A stretch of 22,704 nt of DNA, from NCBI GenBank assembly GCA_913046275.1, contig CAJWSE010000002.1:1-22704 (forward strand), in the 5' to 3' direction. This DNA is from an uncultured Phycisphaerae bacterium. Its GTDB lineage: Bacteria; Planctomycetota; Phycisphaerae; Phycisphaerales; SM1A02. The notes under the pieces were generated by a model. The model was not told the origin of the DNA and did not search any database. It saw nothing but the letters and a program-made list of their open reading frames with translations. The position numbers and the translations under genes were made by a program. Shown piece by piece: positions 1-7,386 of this stretch (its first letter is position 1; each line of letters opens with the position of its first letter).

Positions 1-1
1 C

Positions 2-46
2 AAAAAAGGCACACCGGTCGAAGCGGAGTTTGTCTGGCCAGCGTAG
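2..46 (+). CDS. C-terminal tail of an unidentified protein (partial)
   Basis: From position 2 an open frame reads KKGTPVEAEFVWPA and stops at TAG 44-46. It runs off the left edge, so only 14 residues are visible. The tail sits directly upstream of the bactofilin on the same strand, where gammaproteobacteria often carry a small protein of unknown function beside argC. Fourteen residues are too few to assign a family. The GC-rich codon use matches the genes that follow, which supports a real coding end. Confidence 0.35.
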   Translation, partial: KKGTPVEAEFVWPA

Positions 47-87
47 AGAGACTAGCGTATGCGGCCCTACATTGAGTTGCGTTGCTG

Positions 88-510
88 ATGAAGTGGAATA
101 GAAAAGTACCGAATATGGCGAAAAAGAAAGAACTGACGTTGATTGCCACGGATGCAGAGTTAGTTGGCGACATCACGTTTTCCAGCCAACTGGTGGTAAA
201 CGGCGTACTGCGAGGATCCACATCGGCAGAGGAGCCGGGGGCTTCAATGACGGTGAGTCCGGGAGGGCACGTCGTAGGTGACATTCGCGCCCCGGTGGTG
301 TTGATTCACGGTAAAGTTGATGGGACTGTTTATGCCCTCGAGCATCTTGAAATCGCCGAGGGTGCCGTCATCCAAGGTGACCTGCACTATAATGTGCTGC
401 AGATGCACATGGGCGCCTCGGTGCAAGGACGGCTTATTCACTCCGTGCCAGAAAAAACGGCGCCGGTCGAAGAAAGGAAAGTTGAAGGCATTGGGCTAGT
501 CAAAGAATAA
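88..510 (+). CDS. Bactofilin family (polymer-forming) protein
   Basis: A short protein built almost wholly of repeated beta-strand turns with regularly spaced Gly and Val/Ile ([26 protein letters not shown]), the right-handed beta-helix signature of bactofilins. Bactofilins polymerise without nucleotide into membrane-associated filaments that scaffold cell-shape or cell-wall enzymes. The core runs from about [10 protein letters not shown] to SVQGRLIH; the last ~20 residues are charged and probably disordered. Start choice is uncertain: ATG 88 and ATG 115 (MAKKKE) are both in frame, a TTG at 82 is a weaker option, and none has a strong ribosome binding site. erpA follows after 7 bases on the same strand. 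Placement beside erpA and anmK is the gammaproteobacterial arrangement. Confidence 0.85.
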   Translation: MKWNRKVPNMAKKKELTLIATDAELVGDITFSSQLVVNGVLRGSTSAEEPGASMTVSPGGHVVGDIRAPVVLIHGKVDGTVYALEHLEIAEGAVIQGDLHYNVLQMHMGASVQGRLIHSVPEKTAPVEERKVEGIGLVKE

Positions 511-517
511 TAAGACC

Positions 518-850
518 ATGCACGCAGATATCGCATTTTCTGAAAGAGCCGCTGGCAAAGTGAAACGCCTGATCGAGGACGAGGGAGACCCCTTGCTGTG
601 TCTTCGGGTCTTTATCACAGGCGGAGGCTGCAACGGCTTTTCCTATGGCTTTACGTTCGATGATACGCCCGCGGAGGACGATGCCGTGATTGAACGCTCA
701 GGTGTACGTATGCTGGTGGACGCAATGAGCTACCCCTACTTAGCAGGCTCGGATATTGACTACGTCGAGGATCTCTCCGGTTCGCAATTTACGGTTTCAA
801 ACCCCAATGCTTCTGCAACCTGCGGCTGCGGCAGCTCGTTTTCTCTATAA
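518..850 (+). CDS. erpA: Iron-sulfur cluster insertion protein ErpA (A-type carrier)
   Basis: The 110-residue protein has the HesB/IscA/ErpA fold signature: [11 protein letters not shown] near residues 35-45 and a C-terminal CGCGSSF. The three cluster ligands Cys38, Cys102 and Cys104 are all present. A-type carriers take Fe-S clusters from the scaffold machinery and pass them to apo-proteins in the cytoplasm; ErpA serves isoprenoid and respiratory enzymes. The FSYGFTFD stretch and C-terminal SSFSL fit ErpA better than IscA or SufA, and the conserved neighbours anmK and the M23 peptidase support that choice. It starts 7 bases after the bactofilin stop, so the two are probably co-transcribed. 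It converges on anmK across 57 bases. Confidence 0.9.
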   Translation: MHADIAFSERAAGKVKRLIEDEGDPLLCLRVFITGGGCNGFSYGFTFDDTPAEDDAVIERSGVRMLVDAMSYPYLAGSDIDYVEDLSGSQFTVSNPNASATCGCGSSFSL

Positions 851-907
851 TTATCGCAACACGCAGAGAATTGGCCGAGTAAGACGAGCGCGCGGGCCCG
901 CGAGTTC

Positions 908-2059
908 TTAGCCAGGATAAACGGCGCCCAAAATGCGAGTGCCGAGGGCGCCAGTAACCAATGGGTTGTTCCCCGAAAGATTTGCTAAGCGGCGATAGGC
1001 AAGCCAAGCAAAGGCAGCGGCTTCGATAGCGTCACCATCGAAGCCCCAAGCCTCCGAGGGCATTACCTGAGCATCCGCCGACAGCTCTTGCAGACACCTC
1101 TGCATGTTGCGCAGCAGGTGATCATTTGCGCGTCCGCCACCACAAATCGGCACGTCGCGCACATCGGGCATTGACTCGATGATCGAGGCGGCCACGGTTG
1201 TCGCAGTTAATTGAGATAACGTGGCTTGTACATCGGCTGCGGATGGCAGGCCGGGTGGTGCGCTCATATGAGATTCAAGCCAAGCAAGATTGAAATATTC
1301 TCTGCCGGTGCTTTTTGGCGGTTTTTTGGCAAAGTAGGCATCGCCAAGCATGCGCTCCAGTAAGGCTTCTTGTACTTGCCCCGTCGCGGCCCACCTACCG
1401 GACGCGTCAAAGCGCTCTGGGAGATTAGGATGATGCTGGCAAAACCAAGCATCCATGAGACAGTTGCCCGGCCCGGTATCGAATCCGCCGCTCTGGTTGC
1501 CCAAAGGTGAAATGTTGCTGATGCCGCCAATGTTCACCACACAGGTAGCCCTCGCAGTATCGCCAAACAGCACATCATGGAAGGCTGGAGCCAGTGGCGC
1601 TCCTTGCCCGCCGGCGGCAACATCACGTCTTCGAAAGTCGGCCACCGTATCGATACCAGTGATCTCTGCAATCTGGTTTGGGTCACCAATTTGCAGCGTA
1701 AAAGCTGAATCACAGGTTCCGGGCGGCCTGTGCCTGACGGTTTGACCGTGGCTGCCGATGGCTCGAATTGACGTTGGCTCAATATCTAGTGAGTGTAGCC
1801 AGTCGACTATGCAGGCGCCGATAAAATCTCCGAGCTGCGTATCGCATTCGCCCAACAAATCTACGCTTGATTGATCTGGCTGGCCGCAGGCGAGGAGAGC
1901 GTCTCGGAGTTTTTGGGGTAGTGGCCTTGTTTGCGCGTTGAGCAGGGCGATGGCGTCACGCGCTCGGTTTGAATGCTTTGGCGGCGAAACTTCAATGAGC
2001 GCAAGGTCGAGACCGTCCACACTGGTACCTGTCATACAGCCGACGTAGCGACCGTACAT
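908..2059 (-). CDS. anmK: Anhydro-N-acetylmuramic acid kinase
   Basis: AnmK uses ATP and water to open and phosphorylate 1,6-anhydro-MurNAc from recycled peptidoglycan, giving MurNAc-6-phosphate in the cytoplasm. Visible motifs include N-terminal GCMTGTSVDGLDLAL (phosphate loop, GTSVDG at residues 11-16), AIGSHGQTVRH, ADFRRRDVAAGGQGAPL, NIGGISNIS, GFDTGPGN with the catalytic Asp, and CGGGRAND near the C-terminus. The 383-residue length is normal for the family. Start is ATG 2059; a GTG just upstream is possible. The ATG overlaps the TGA of the upstream M23 peptidase by one base (TGATG), a translational-coupling arrangement. Pairing a murein endopeptidase with a murein-recycling kinase makes functional sense and is common in gammaproteobacteria. 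Confidence 0.95.
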   Translation of the reverse strand: MYGRYVGCMTGTSVDGLDLALIEVSPPKHSNRARDAIALLNAQTRPLPQKLRDALLACGQPDQSSVDLLGECDTQLGDFIGACIVDWLHSLDIEPTSIRAIGSHGQTVRHRPPGTCDSAFTLQIGDPNQIAEITGIDTVADFRRRDVAAGGQGAPLAPAFHDVLFGDTARATCVVNIGGISNISPLGNQSGGFDTGPGNCLMDAWFCQHHPNLPERFDASGRWAATGQVQEALLERMLGDAYFAKKPPKSTGREYFNLAWLESHMSAPPGLPSAADVQATLSQLTATTVAASIIESMPDVRDVPICGGGRANDHLLRNMQRCLQELSADAQVMPSEAWGFDGDAIEAAAFAWLAYRRLANLSGNNPLVTGALGTRILGAVYPG

Positions 2060-3215
2060 CACGAGCGCTGGCTCGTCAGCGCGAAGGTAACCTGCTGATT
2101 GAAGTGGTCTAATAAAACCAATCGTTCGAAGGTGCTCTCGCGGAAGCGTGCGATTTCCCGCTTGTTTACGGGCTTCGCTTGGGGGAGTGACACCGTGCGA
2201 GGGTTCTGATGCACACCGTTGACGAGAAACTCATAATGAAGGTGGGGGCCGGTGGCATAACCAGTCGATCCTACATAGCCAATGATTTGACCTTGCCTGA
2301 CGCGCTTGCCTGCTTTGATGCCTCGCGCAAACTTCGACAAATGTAAGTACTTCGTCACGAATTGTTCGCCGTGCTTGAGCACTACGTAGTTGCCATTGGG
2401 CTTAGTGCGAGACGCGACTTCTACCCGGCCGTCGCCAGCCGCCAGAATGGGAGTGCCCGGAGGCGCTGCATAGTCGATGCCGCGATGCGGCCTAACAGTT
2501 TTGTATAGCGGGTGCTTGCGACGCAGATTAAAGCTCGAGCTGATGCGAGAAAATTCGACTGGCGCGCGCAAAAATGCTTTTCGCATACTCAGGCCTAGGG
2601 CATCAAAATAGTCAGAGATGCCATCCTCTGTGGTGTAGCGCACTGCCGTATAGGCGCGACCTTGGTTGACAAATCGTGCTGACACGATGTCGCCGAAGCC
2701 GATGAACTCTCCGTTGAGATACTGTTCTTCCACGAGAGCAAAAAATTCATCTCCGGGCCGGATGTCGAGTACGAAATCCACATCCCACTGGAAAATCTGC
2801 GCAAGGCGCATGGTGACGTTGTCGGGCAAGCCAATGGCTTGGCTGGTTAAAAACAAGCTGCTGTCGATCACTCCGTGTTTATAGGTCAATACCTTTACTG
2901 GTTCTTCGATGATCTCTTCGCTAACAAAGCGGTCGTCTTTGTCGCGAGAGAACACGACCCGCTCTAATGGGCCAGGCTGGTAGGTCAGTGTGGTCAGTCG
3001 CCCCCGATTGCGTTCAAAAGTCAGTTCGGCACCGGGAAAGATGCCATTTAGCCTGTCACCGTGCTTGGTCTGGGTGAGTGCGTAGAGTGAACGGGGAGAA
3101 AAATCGTTCCGCGCAAAGATCAAAGCCATGCTGTCGCCGCTGCGCACAATCTCTTTTTTTTTCAACACATTAGGTAGTTCTTGGTCAGCGAGCACTGGCT
3201 CGGCAAGGTCGCTGT
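2059..3215 (-). CDS. M23 family murein DD-endopeptidase, N-terminally truncated at an assembly-like junction
   Basis: The C-terminal half is a full M23 (LytM/MepM-type) zinc peptidase domain, with ligands in HRGIDYAAPPGTPI and GPHLHYEF and the flanking GDGRVEVAS and HLSKFARGIKAG blocks. Before it lies an OapA/LysM-like segment (EIVRSGDSMALIFARNDFSP). Such proteins cleave peptide crosslinks in periplasmic peptidoglycan during growth. The frame stays open to 3,582, but everything upstream of about SDLAEPVLAD is the antisense of a well-formed gene on the other strand. The signal peptide or membrane anchor and roughly the first 50-100 residues expected for the family are missing. The right edge given is approximate (3,205-3,222). 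anmK follows with a one-base overlap. Confidence 0.85.
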
Positions 3216-3222
3216 TAACGTG
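3205..3222. other. Probable chimeric junction (gammaproteobacterial to planctomycete-like DNA)
   Basis: To the left, the minus strand encodes the M23 peptidase in GC-rich codons. To the right, the plus strand encodes a DUF4097-like protein in AT-rich codons. Each gene is cut at this point, each lacks its N-terminus, and no insertion-sequence end, tRNA, direct repeat or integrase is visible. The exact base cannot be fixed by eye. Confidence 0.75.
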
Positions 3223-3864
3223 AATTCCTTTGGTGGAAATGTCACTATTCTCGGTGATCCTTCGATCAATGGCGTTGTCGTATCGGCAAACCAACATGAA
3301 GATGGTGTTGGGACTGTGCCCGTTGCAAAACTCTATATGAATTGCACAACGCATATCGAAAATAGCGAACTTGGTGAAACTGTATTTGTTAGCGCTACGT
3401 GCAATAACGATCCACTCAACCTCGTATCTGCGAACATTGTCGTACGAGCCCAGGATATACACGGGGTAACCGTGATTAACGGTTCTGGCGATGTCGTTGT
3501 ACAGCAAATTACAGGCCCTGTTCATATTGAAAATAGTGATGGAGATGTTCGAGTTGTCACACCTCTCGTTATGAATGAACAAATTCTCATTGAAAATAGA
3601 AGAGGCAATATTATTTACCGCGTACGGAGTGAGTCTTCCGGGCTCATCGATGCAACTGCAATTGGCGGCGAAGCCACACTTGATTTACGACAAGGAAACG
3701 CTTCGATATTACCTGGCTCAACTGGTGAACGCCTCGCAGCGCAATTTAATGATGGAACAAACCCTATGACAATGCGAACAACAGATGGCAATATAAGAAT
3801 ATATGTAAATCCAGATCCAATTGGAAGTGAGCCCCTTTTTAGTACTGATTGGATTTCGTGGTAA
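3220..3864 (+). CDS. DUF4097-like beta-repeat protein, 5' end missing
   Basis: The visible ~214 residues form a repetitive beta-strand pattern of the putative-adhesin/DUF4097 type: GGNVTILGDP, GVTVINGSGDVVV, GPVHIENSDGDVRVV, ILIENRRGNIIYRV, GGEATLDLRQGNAS and TTDGNIRIYVNP. Each rung has the xxGxVxI spacing of a beta-solenoid. Function in this family is poorly defined; many members are exported or surface-anchored. The natural start and any signal peptide are absent because the gene is cut at the left junction, and the in-frame TTG at 3,181 belongs to the other genome. It ends with TAA 3862-3864, three bases before rlmE, so the two are probably co-transcribed. The family call is by pattern, not by search. 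Confidence 0.6.
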   Translation: MNSFGGNVTILGDPSINGVVVSANQHEDGVGTVPVAKLYMNCTTHIENSELGETVFVSATCNNDPLNLVSANIVVRAQDIHGVTVINGSGDVVVQQITGPVHIENSDGDVRVVTPLVMNEQILIENRRGNIIYRVRSESSGLIDATAIGGEATLDLRQGNASILPGSTGERLAAQFNDGTNPMTMRTTDGNIRIYVNPDPIGSEPLFSTDWISW

Positions 3865-3867
3865 AAC

Positions 3868-4509
3868 GTGGCTGCTCAACGAGAACTTCATGACTTCTTC
3901 TTTAAAGAAGCGAAGCGCAAAGGTTATCGCAGCCGTGCTGCTTATAAATTGATAGAAATTGATGACAAAAAACACATCATGAGTAAAAAAGATGTTGTGC
4001 TAGACTTGGGTTGTGCGCCAGGGAGCTGGCTTCAAATCATCAGTGAGCGAGTTGGGCCAAAAGGAAAGGCCATTGGTGTTGATTTAAAAGCCATTGATCA
4101 AACAAATCTTCCTGAAAACACAACAAGCTTTCAAGAAGATGTCAAGACACTAACTCCTGAATTTTTTAATGGAGAGTTGTTTGATGCCTTGCTCAGCGAT
4201 ATGGCACCCAATACAACTGGGAATAGAACGATTGATCACCATGGGTCTGTGCAGCTATGCCATACAACACTTGATCTCGCGACTATTTTGCTAAAACCGC
4301 ACGGCAATTTGGTTATGAAGGTACTCGAGGGTGGGGCATATTCAGAATTGCTTGAACGGTGCTCAAATATGTTTGAAAAAACCAAGGGTTTTAAGCCTAA
4401 AGCTTCCCGGGCTATTTCAACAGAAATGTTTATCGTATGCATTGACCGCTACGAAGAGCTACAAGCACCAATACCAATGGCACCACAACCACCAAAAGCC
4501 GGGTGGTAA
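3868..4509 (+). CDS. rlmE: 23S rRNA (uridine-2'-O-)methyltransferase RlmE/FtsJ family
   Basis: RlmE uses S-adenosylmethionine to methylate the 2'-OH of a uridine in the peptidyl-transferase A-loop of 23S rRNA (U2552 in E. coli) during late 50S assembly. The sequence has the substrate-binding RSRAAYKL motif, SAM motif I LDLGCAPGSW (residues 45-54), SDMAPN and VMKVLEGG. The K-D-K-E tetrad is present as Lys27, Asp111, Lys151 and Glu186. The 213 residues match the family length (about 209 in E. coli). The start is GTG 3868, since the conserved N-terminus begins there and no upstream ATG is in frame. The last ~15 residues are Pro-rich and probably disordered. It converges on the Gfo/Idh gene with 23 bases between stops. 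Confidence 0.92.
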   Translation: MAAQRELHDFFFKEAKRKGYRSRAAYKLIEIDDKKHIMSKKDVVLDLGCAPGSWLQIISERVGPKGKAIGVDLKAIDQTNLPENTTSFQEDVKTLTPEFFNGELFDALLSDMAPNTTGNRTIDHHGSVQLCHTTLDLATILLKPHGNLVMKVLEGGAYSELLERCSNMFEKTKGFKPKASRAISTEMFIVCIDRYEELQAPIPMAPQPPKAGW

Positions 4510-4532
4510 CGAGCCCTACAAGCACTAAAGCA

Positions 4533-5549
4533 TTACAACATTTTTGCGCCGGAAGCTGTCGCCTGTTCGATGATACGCTCCGCTGTTCGAATTGCCATGG
4601 AACCTGCCTCAGCGTCAACGTAAGGTTTTTTACCTGTTCGAACACTGTGCAAGAAATCTCTTGCCTGAAGCGTGAGTGCATCTTCATCACCAACCTGTGG
4701 TTCTTCTACCTCAACTAAATTCACATAGTCAATAGAAGATAAATCTTCGCCTGCTGCAAGCCGAGTACGTAAATCAACAAGCTGCTCTTCGTTTGCAATT
4801 TTGCGGACGAGGGTAACATGTTTTTTTACAAAATCAGCAGAAACATAAGAATCTTCACTAATTATTCTAAGCTTACGCTCAGTTTTTAAGCCAAGTCGAC
4901 TTCCTGTGACATTGGCTGTACAGCCGTTAAATTCAAGGCGAGCGTTGCACATATCTTCTGCTTCGCCCATCACGCTGACTGCATTTGCATAAATATCTTC
5001 AGGCTCTTGACCAGTTAACATTGTGAGCAAGTCAAGATCATGAATCATCATGTCAAGTACAACACCAACATCGGTGCTGCGAAACGTCATTGGACTAATA
5101 CGCACCATCTCGATAAAGCGTGGTTTCAAATTCTCAATCGAGGCAACAGCACGCATAACTGGGTCGTAACGAACAACATGACCAACCTGCAACACCGCAC
5201 CCCCTTGCTTTGCAGATTCCGCTATGGCTGCTGCGATATCTGCTGTTGGCGCTAATGGCTTTTCAATCAAGCATCCAATTCCTCTTTCAAGAAGTGGCTG
5301 TGCTACTTCAAGATGATAAATAGTCGGCGTAGCAATTGTGACTGCGTCAACTCCATCATCAATTAATTCTTCTACTGTGGAAAAAGCCTTGCCTCCCCAC
5401 TCTTCAATAATATCGTTGCGCCGTTCTGCATTATGGTCAACAACGCCAACAAACTCTACATCCTCCATTTGAGAATATATTCGTGCGTGGTGTCTGCCCA
5501 TTCGGCCAACACCAACAACTGAACAACGTAATTTTTTCGTATCTGTCAT
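4533..5549 (-). CDS. Gfo/Idh/MocA family NAD(P)-dependent oxidoreductase
   Basis: The 338 residues hold an N-terminal Rossmann domain (VVGVGRMGRHHA, residues 11-22), the family's catalytic IEKPLA block (Lys97 of EKP) and the second-domain motif with Asp166, His170 and Asp171 (LDMMIHDLDLL). The family oxidises or reduces sugars, inositols and related compounds using NAD(P). It most resembles the branch that includes UDP-GlcNAc 3-dehydrogenase (GnnA), which prepares 2,3-diamino sugars for lipid A. No lpx gene or GnnB-type aminotransferase is present here, so that substrate is a guess. It lies 22 bases downstream of the zinc-ribbon membrane protein gene on the same strand. No signal peptide is seen, so it is cytoplasmic. 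Confidence 0.85.
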   Translation of the reverse strand: MTDTKKLRCSVVGVGRMGRHHARIYSQMEDVEFVGVVDHNAERRNDIIEEWGGKAFSTVEELIDDGVDAVTIATPTIYHLEVAQPLLERGIGCLIEKPLAPTADIAAAIAESAKQGGAVLQVGHVVRYDPVMRAVASIENLKPRFIEMVRISPMTFRSTDVGVVLDMMIHDLDLLTMLTGQEPEDIYANAVSVMGEAEDMCNARLEFNGCTANVTGSRLGLKTERKLRIISEDSYVSADFVKKHVTLVRKIANEEQLVDLRTRLAAGEDLSSIDYVNLVEVEEPQVGDEDALTLQARDFLHSVRTGKKPYVDAEAGSMAIRTAERIIEQATASGAKML

Positions 5550-5571
5550 GCTGCATATTCTACAACGTCAA

Positions 5572-6486
5572 TCAAAACCAACGCGTATGTTTATACTCTT
5601 CTATTTTTGCTTTTATTCGATCTTGACGACCCTCAAGACCATCATCATATTCCAACGACCAACTCGCATCTGATGAAAACTCAAACAAAGCGCGGGCGAA
5701 TAACGAGATGCACCACAACCATGGAATCATGAGGGCAAGAATATATACCCACCACATAAATGCGCCTTGGTGCGCTTCGAGACCTGCAGCTGCAAAATGT
5801 TTCCACGGAAGTACAAAAACCAAAAAACCAATGGTGAGTGTTGCAACTGTGAATGCGGTGCAACGCTTTGCAGCCATATCAAGATTCAGACGCAACGCTA
5901 AATCGTGGAGCCAAAATGAAACGCCTGCCAGGCCGATCCCAGCAATTGCGTGCATGAACAAGAGCATCTCACAATACTTTAAATTTCCGCCAAGCGTGTA
6001 TTCTTTCTGCGGAATGTGAAAGACAAGCCAAAACGCATATCCAACTGCCCAGCACCATTGAGTATAAGGAACTATTATTCGAATCCAAGTGTACATTGGC
6101 GGCATCGAGGCATCTACTCTTGCGGGCATCATCCCGATGGTGACAAATGGCCAGAAGAGTGACAACGCAAAAAGAATAAGACGGTAAAGCCCAATTGGAA
6201 TCATGGCAAATGTCACCATAAGTTGCAACACAAGCAACGCCGTAACAAACAAGCCACCAATTTTCATCCAATATTTGATGCGAATTCGAATGTCGGGCAC
6301 AGGAGATAAACCCTTTACTGCAAGATTCGCATTAATCATACGCATAACCCCGCTATCTTCTTTATCTATGCCCCCGACAGACACAATCCGTTGATCGTCC
6401 CCACACTCGGGGCAGTTAGCACCTATTGAAAGGCCTTGCAAATTGTATTTACAAGAACGACACTTCACTGAATCTTCATGCTTCAT
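5572..6486 (-). CDS. Zinc-ribbon multi-pass membrane protein of planctomycete type
   Basis: The N-terminus carries a four-cysteine ribbon (Cys9, Cys12, Cys25, Cys28) in the form CRSCKYNLQGL...NCPECG, a pattern I associate with planctomycete membrane proteins of unknown role. About six hydrophobic segments follow, near residues 75-96, 99-118, 135-157, 171-194, 209-227 and 241-266. The charged C-terminus (EGRQDRIKAKIEEYKH) is probably cytoplasmic. Function is unknown; the ribbon suggests metal binding or a partner-docking role at the inner face of the membrane. ATG 6486 immediately follows the stop of the 27-codon ORF, so translation is probably coupled to purQ through it. This is one of the clearest markers for a planctomycete origin. 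Confidence 0.8.
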   Translation of the reverse strand: MKHEDSVKCRSCKYNLQGLSIGANCPECGDDQRIVSVGGIDKEDSGVMRMINANLAVKGLSPVPDIRIRIKYWMKIGGLFVTALLVLQLMVTFAMIPIGLYRLILFALSLFWPFVTIGMMPARVDASMPPMYTWIRIIVPYTQWCWAVGYAFWLVFHIPQKEYTLGGNLKYCEMLLFMHAIAGIGLAGVSFWLHDLALRLNLDMAAKRCTAFTVATLTIGFLVFVLPWKHFAAAGLEAHQGAFMWWVYILALMIPWLWCISLFARALFEFSSDASWSLEYDDGLEGRQDRIKAKIEEYKHTRWF

Positions 6487-6570
6487 TCAGATTATTATGA
6501 AGCCGCAATCGAACTTCTTTTTTGCTTGCTTATTAGCGACCTTTGCTAGTTTGTGAATATATTCTGTCAT
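6487..6570 (-). CDS. Possible 27-residue lysine-rich coupled small protein
   Basis: Between purQ and the zinc-ribbon gene there is an open frame of 27 codons plus stop. Its ATG overlaps the purQ TGA as ATGA (6567-6570), and its own TGA (6489-6487) abuts the next ATG with no base between. The product begins MTEYIHKLAKVANKQ, has a Lys-rich middle and ends with a hydrophobic FDCGFIII. It may be a true small protein or only a translated spacer that carries ribosomes from purQ to the next gene. It is too short to assign to a family. The exact fit at both ends is the only evidence; no strong ribosome binding site is visible. Confidence 0.4.
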   Translation of the reverse strand: MTEYIHKLAKVANKQAKKKFDCGFIII

Positions 6571-7385
6571 ATTGCACCCCTCACACAAGATGACACATTC
6601 TGCTCTGCGTATTTCACGGCATTTTTAAACATCTGTAAACCGATAGTGTCACCAGTACATTCTTTTTCGGATAATCGAGTCCATGTTGGGTGTTGTGTCC
6701 AGCGTAGATACCGTTCAGGGTGCGGCATCAAACCAAATACTAAGCCGCTAGCATCACAAATCCCCATGATGTCTCCAAGTGAACCATTTGGATTATCTTG
6801 AGGACAATATCTACAAGCAATCTGACCATTTTCCTCGAGTGATTGCAGTGTAGATGTATCAGTTACAAAGCGACCTTCGCCATGTGCAATTGGAATAACA
6901 CTTCCACTTTCGTTTGTTTGAAGGTTTTTTGTCCAGATACATCGTGTATTTTCTGGAACCCGGAACTGAACCCACCGATCAATAAATCTTGCCGAATTAT
7001 TTTGGGCCAGAGAAACAGTTGGAGTTGGCGATTGCGACTCAAAATTGTTTCCAGGTACTGGTCCTGGGAGCAATCCAAGTTGCACCGCAATTTGAAAACC
7101 ATTGCAGGGCGCAATCATTGGAACACCACGCGTGAGCGCCTCAACAAACTTTAAATACAATGTTTTTCTCATCAGATGAGCCATGACTCGACCTGCGGCA
7201 ATTGAATCGCCATAACTAAATCCTCCAGGTAAACCAATTAATTGGAATTGTTCGATTACCTCTGGGTTCGACATCAACTCATTCAGGTGAATTGATGTGG
7301 GCTCCGCTCCTGCAAGTGCAAAACCCTCTGCCAGTTCAAGATCACAATTGATTCCCGGAGCTGTAATAATGAGTGCCCTTGTCAT
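6567..7385 (-). CDS. purQ: Phosphoribosylformylglycinamidine synthase glutaminase subunit PurQ
   Basis: PurQ is the class I glutamine amidotransferase that releases ammonia from glutamine for PurL in the fourth step of purine synthesis. The triad is visible as Cys94 (APCNGFQ), His222 and Glu224 (GLMPHPERY). LPGGFSYGD and AAGRVMAHL are typical PurQ blocks. At 272 residues it is somewhat longer than bacterial PurQ of the PurS/PurQ/PurL type (about 225-230), with extra material between the Cys and His blocks. Start is ATG 7385 (MTRALIITAPGINCD), which matches the family start; open frame upstream lies inside purL. It follows the purL stop by one base, so the pair is one operon, and it overlaps the 27-codon ORF by four bases downstream. 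Confidence 0.93.
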   Translation of the reverse strand: MTRALIITAPGINCDLELAEGFALAGAEPTSIHLNELMSNPEVIEQFQLIGLPGGFSYGDSIAAGRVMAHLMRKTLYLKFVEALTRGVPMIAPCNGFQIAVQLGLLPGPVPGNNFESQSPTPTVSLAQNNSARFIDRWVQFRVPENTRCIWTKNLQTNESGSVIPIAHGEGRFVTDTSTLQSLEENGQIACRYCPQDNPNGSLGDIMGICDASGLVFGLMPHPERYLRWTQHPTWTRLSEKECTGDTIGLQMFKNAVKYAEQNVSSCVRGAI

Positions 7386-7386
7386 A

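Noticed and set aside
891..902. Perfect 12-base palindrome CGCGGGCCCGCG between convergent erpA and anmK
   Set aside because: It could be part of a terminator, but it has no proper loop and no T-run, and GC-rich palindromes are common in this composition.
3181..3219. In-frame TTG at 3,181 as the start of the DUF4097-like gene
   Set aside because: These bases are the reverse strand of the M23 peptidase coding sequence and lie on the other side of the junction.
3216..3582. Open minus-strand extension of the M23 peptidase up to 3,582
   Set aside because: It is the antisense of a well-patterned beta-repeat gene on +, its residues do not resemble a signal peptide or peptidase N-terminus, and composition differs from the rest of the peptidase.
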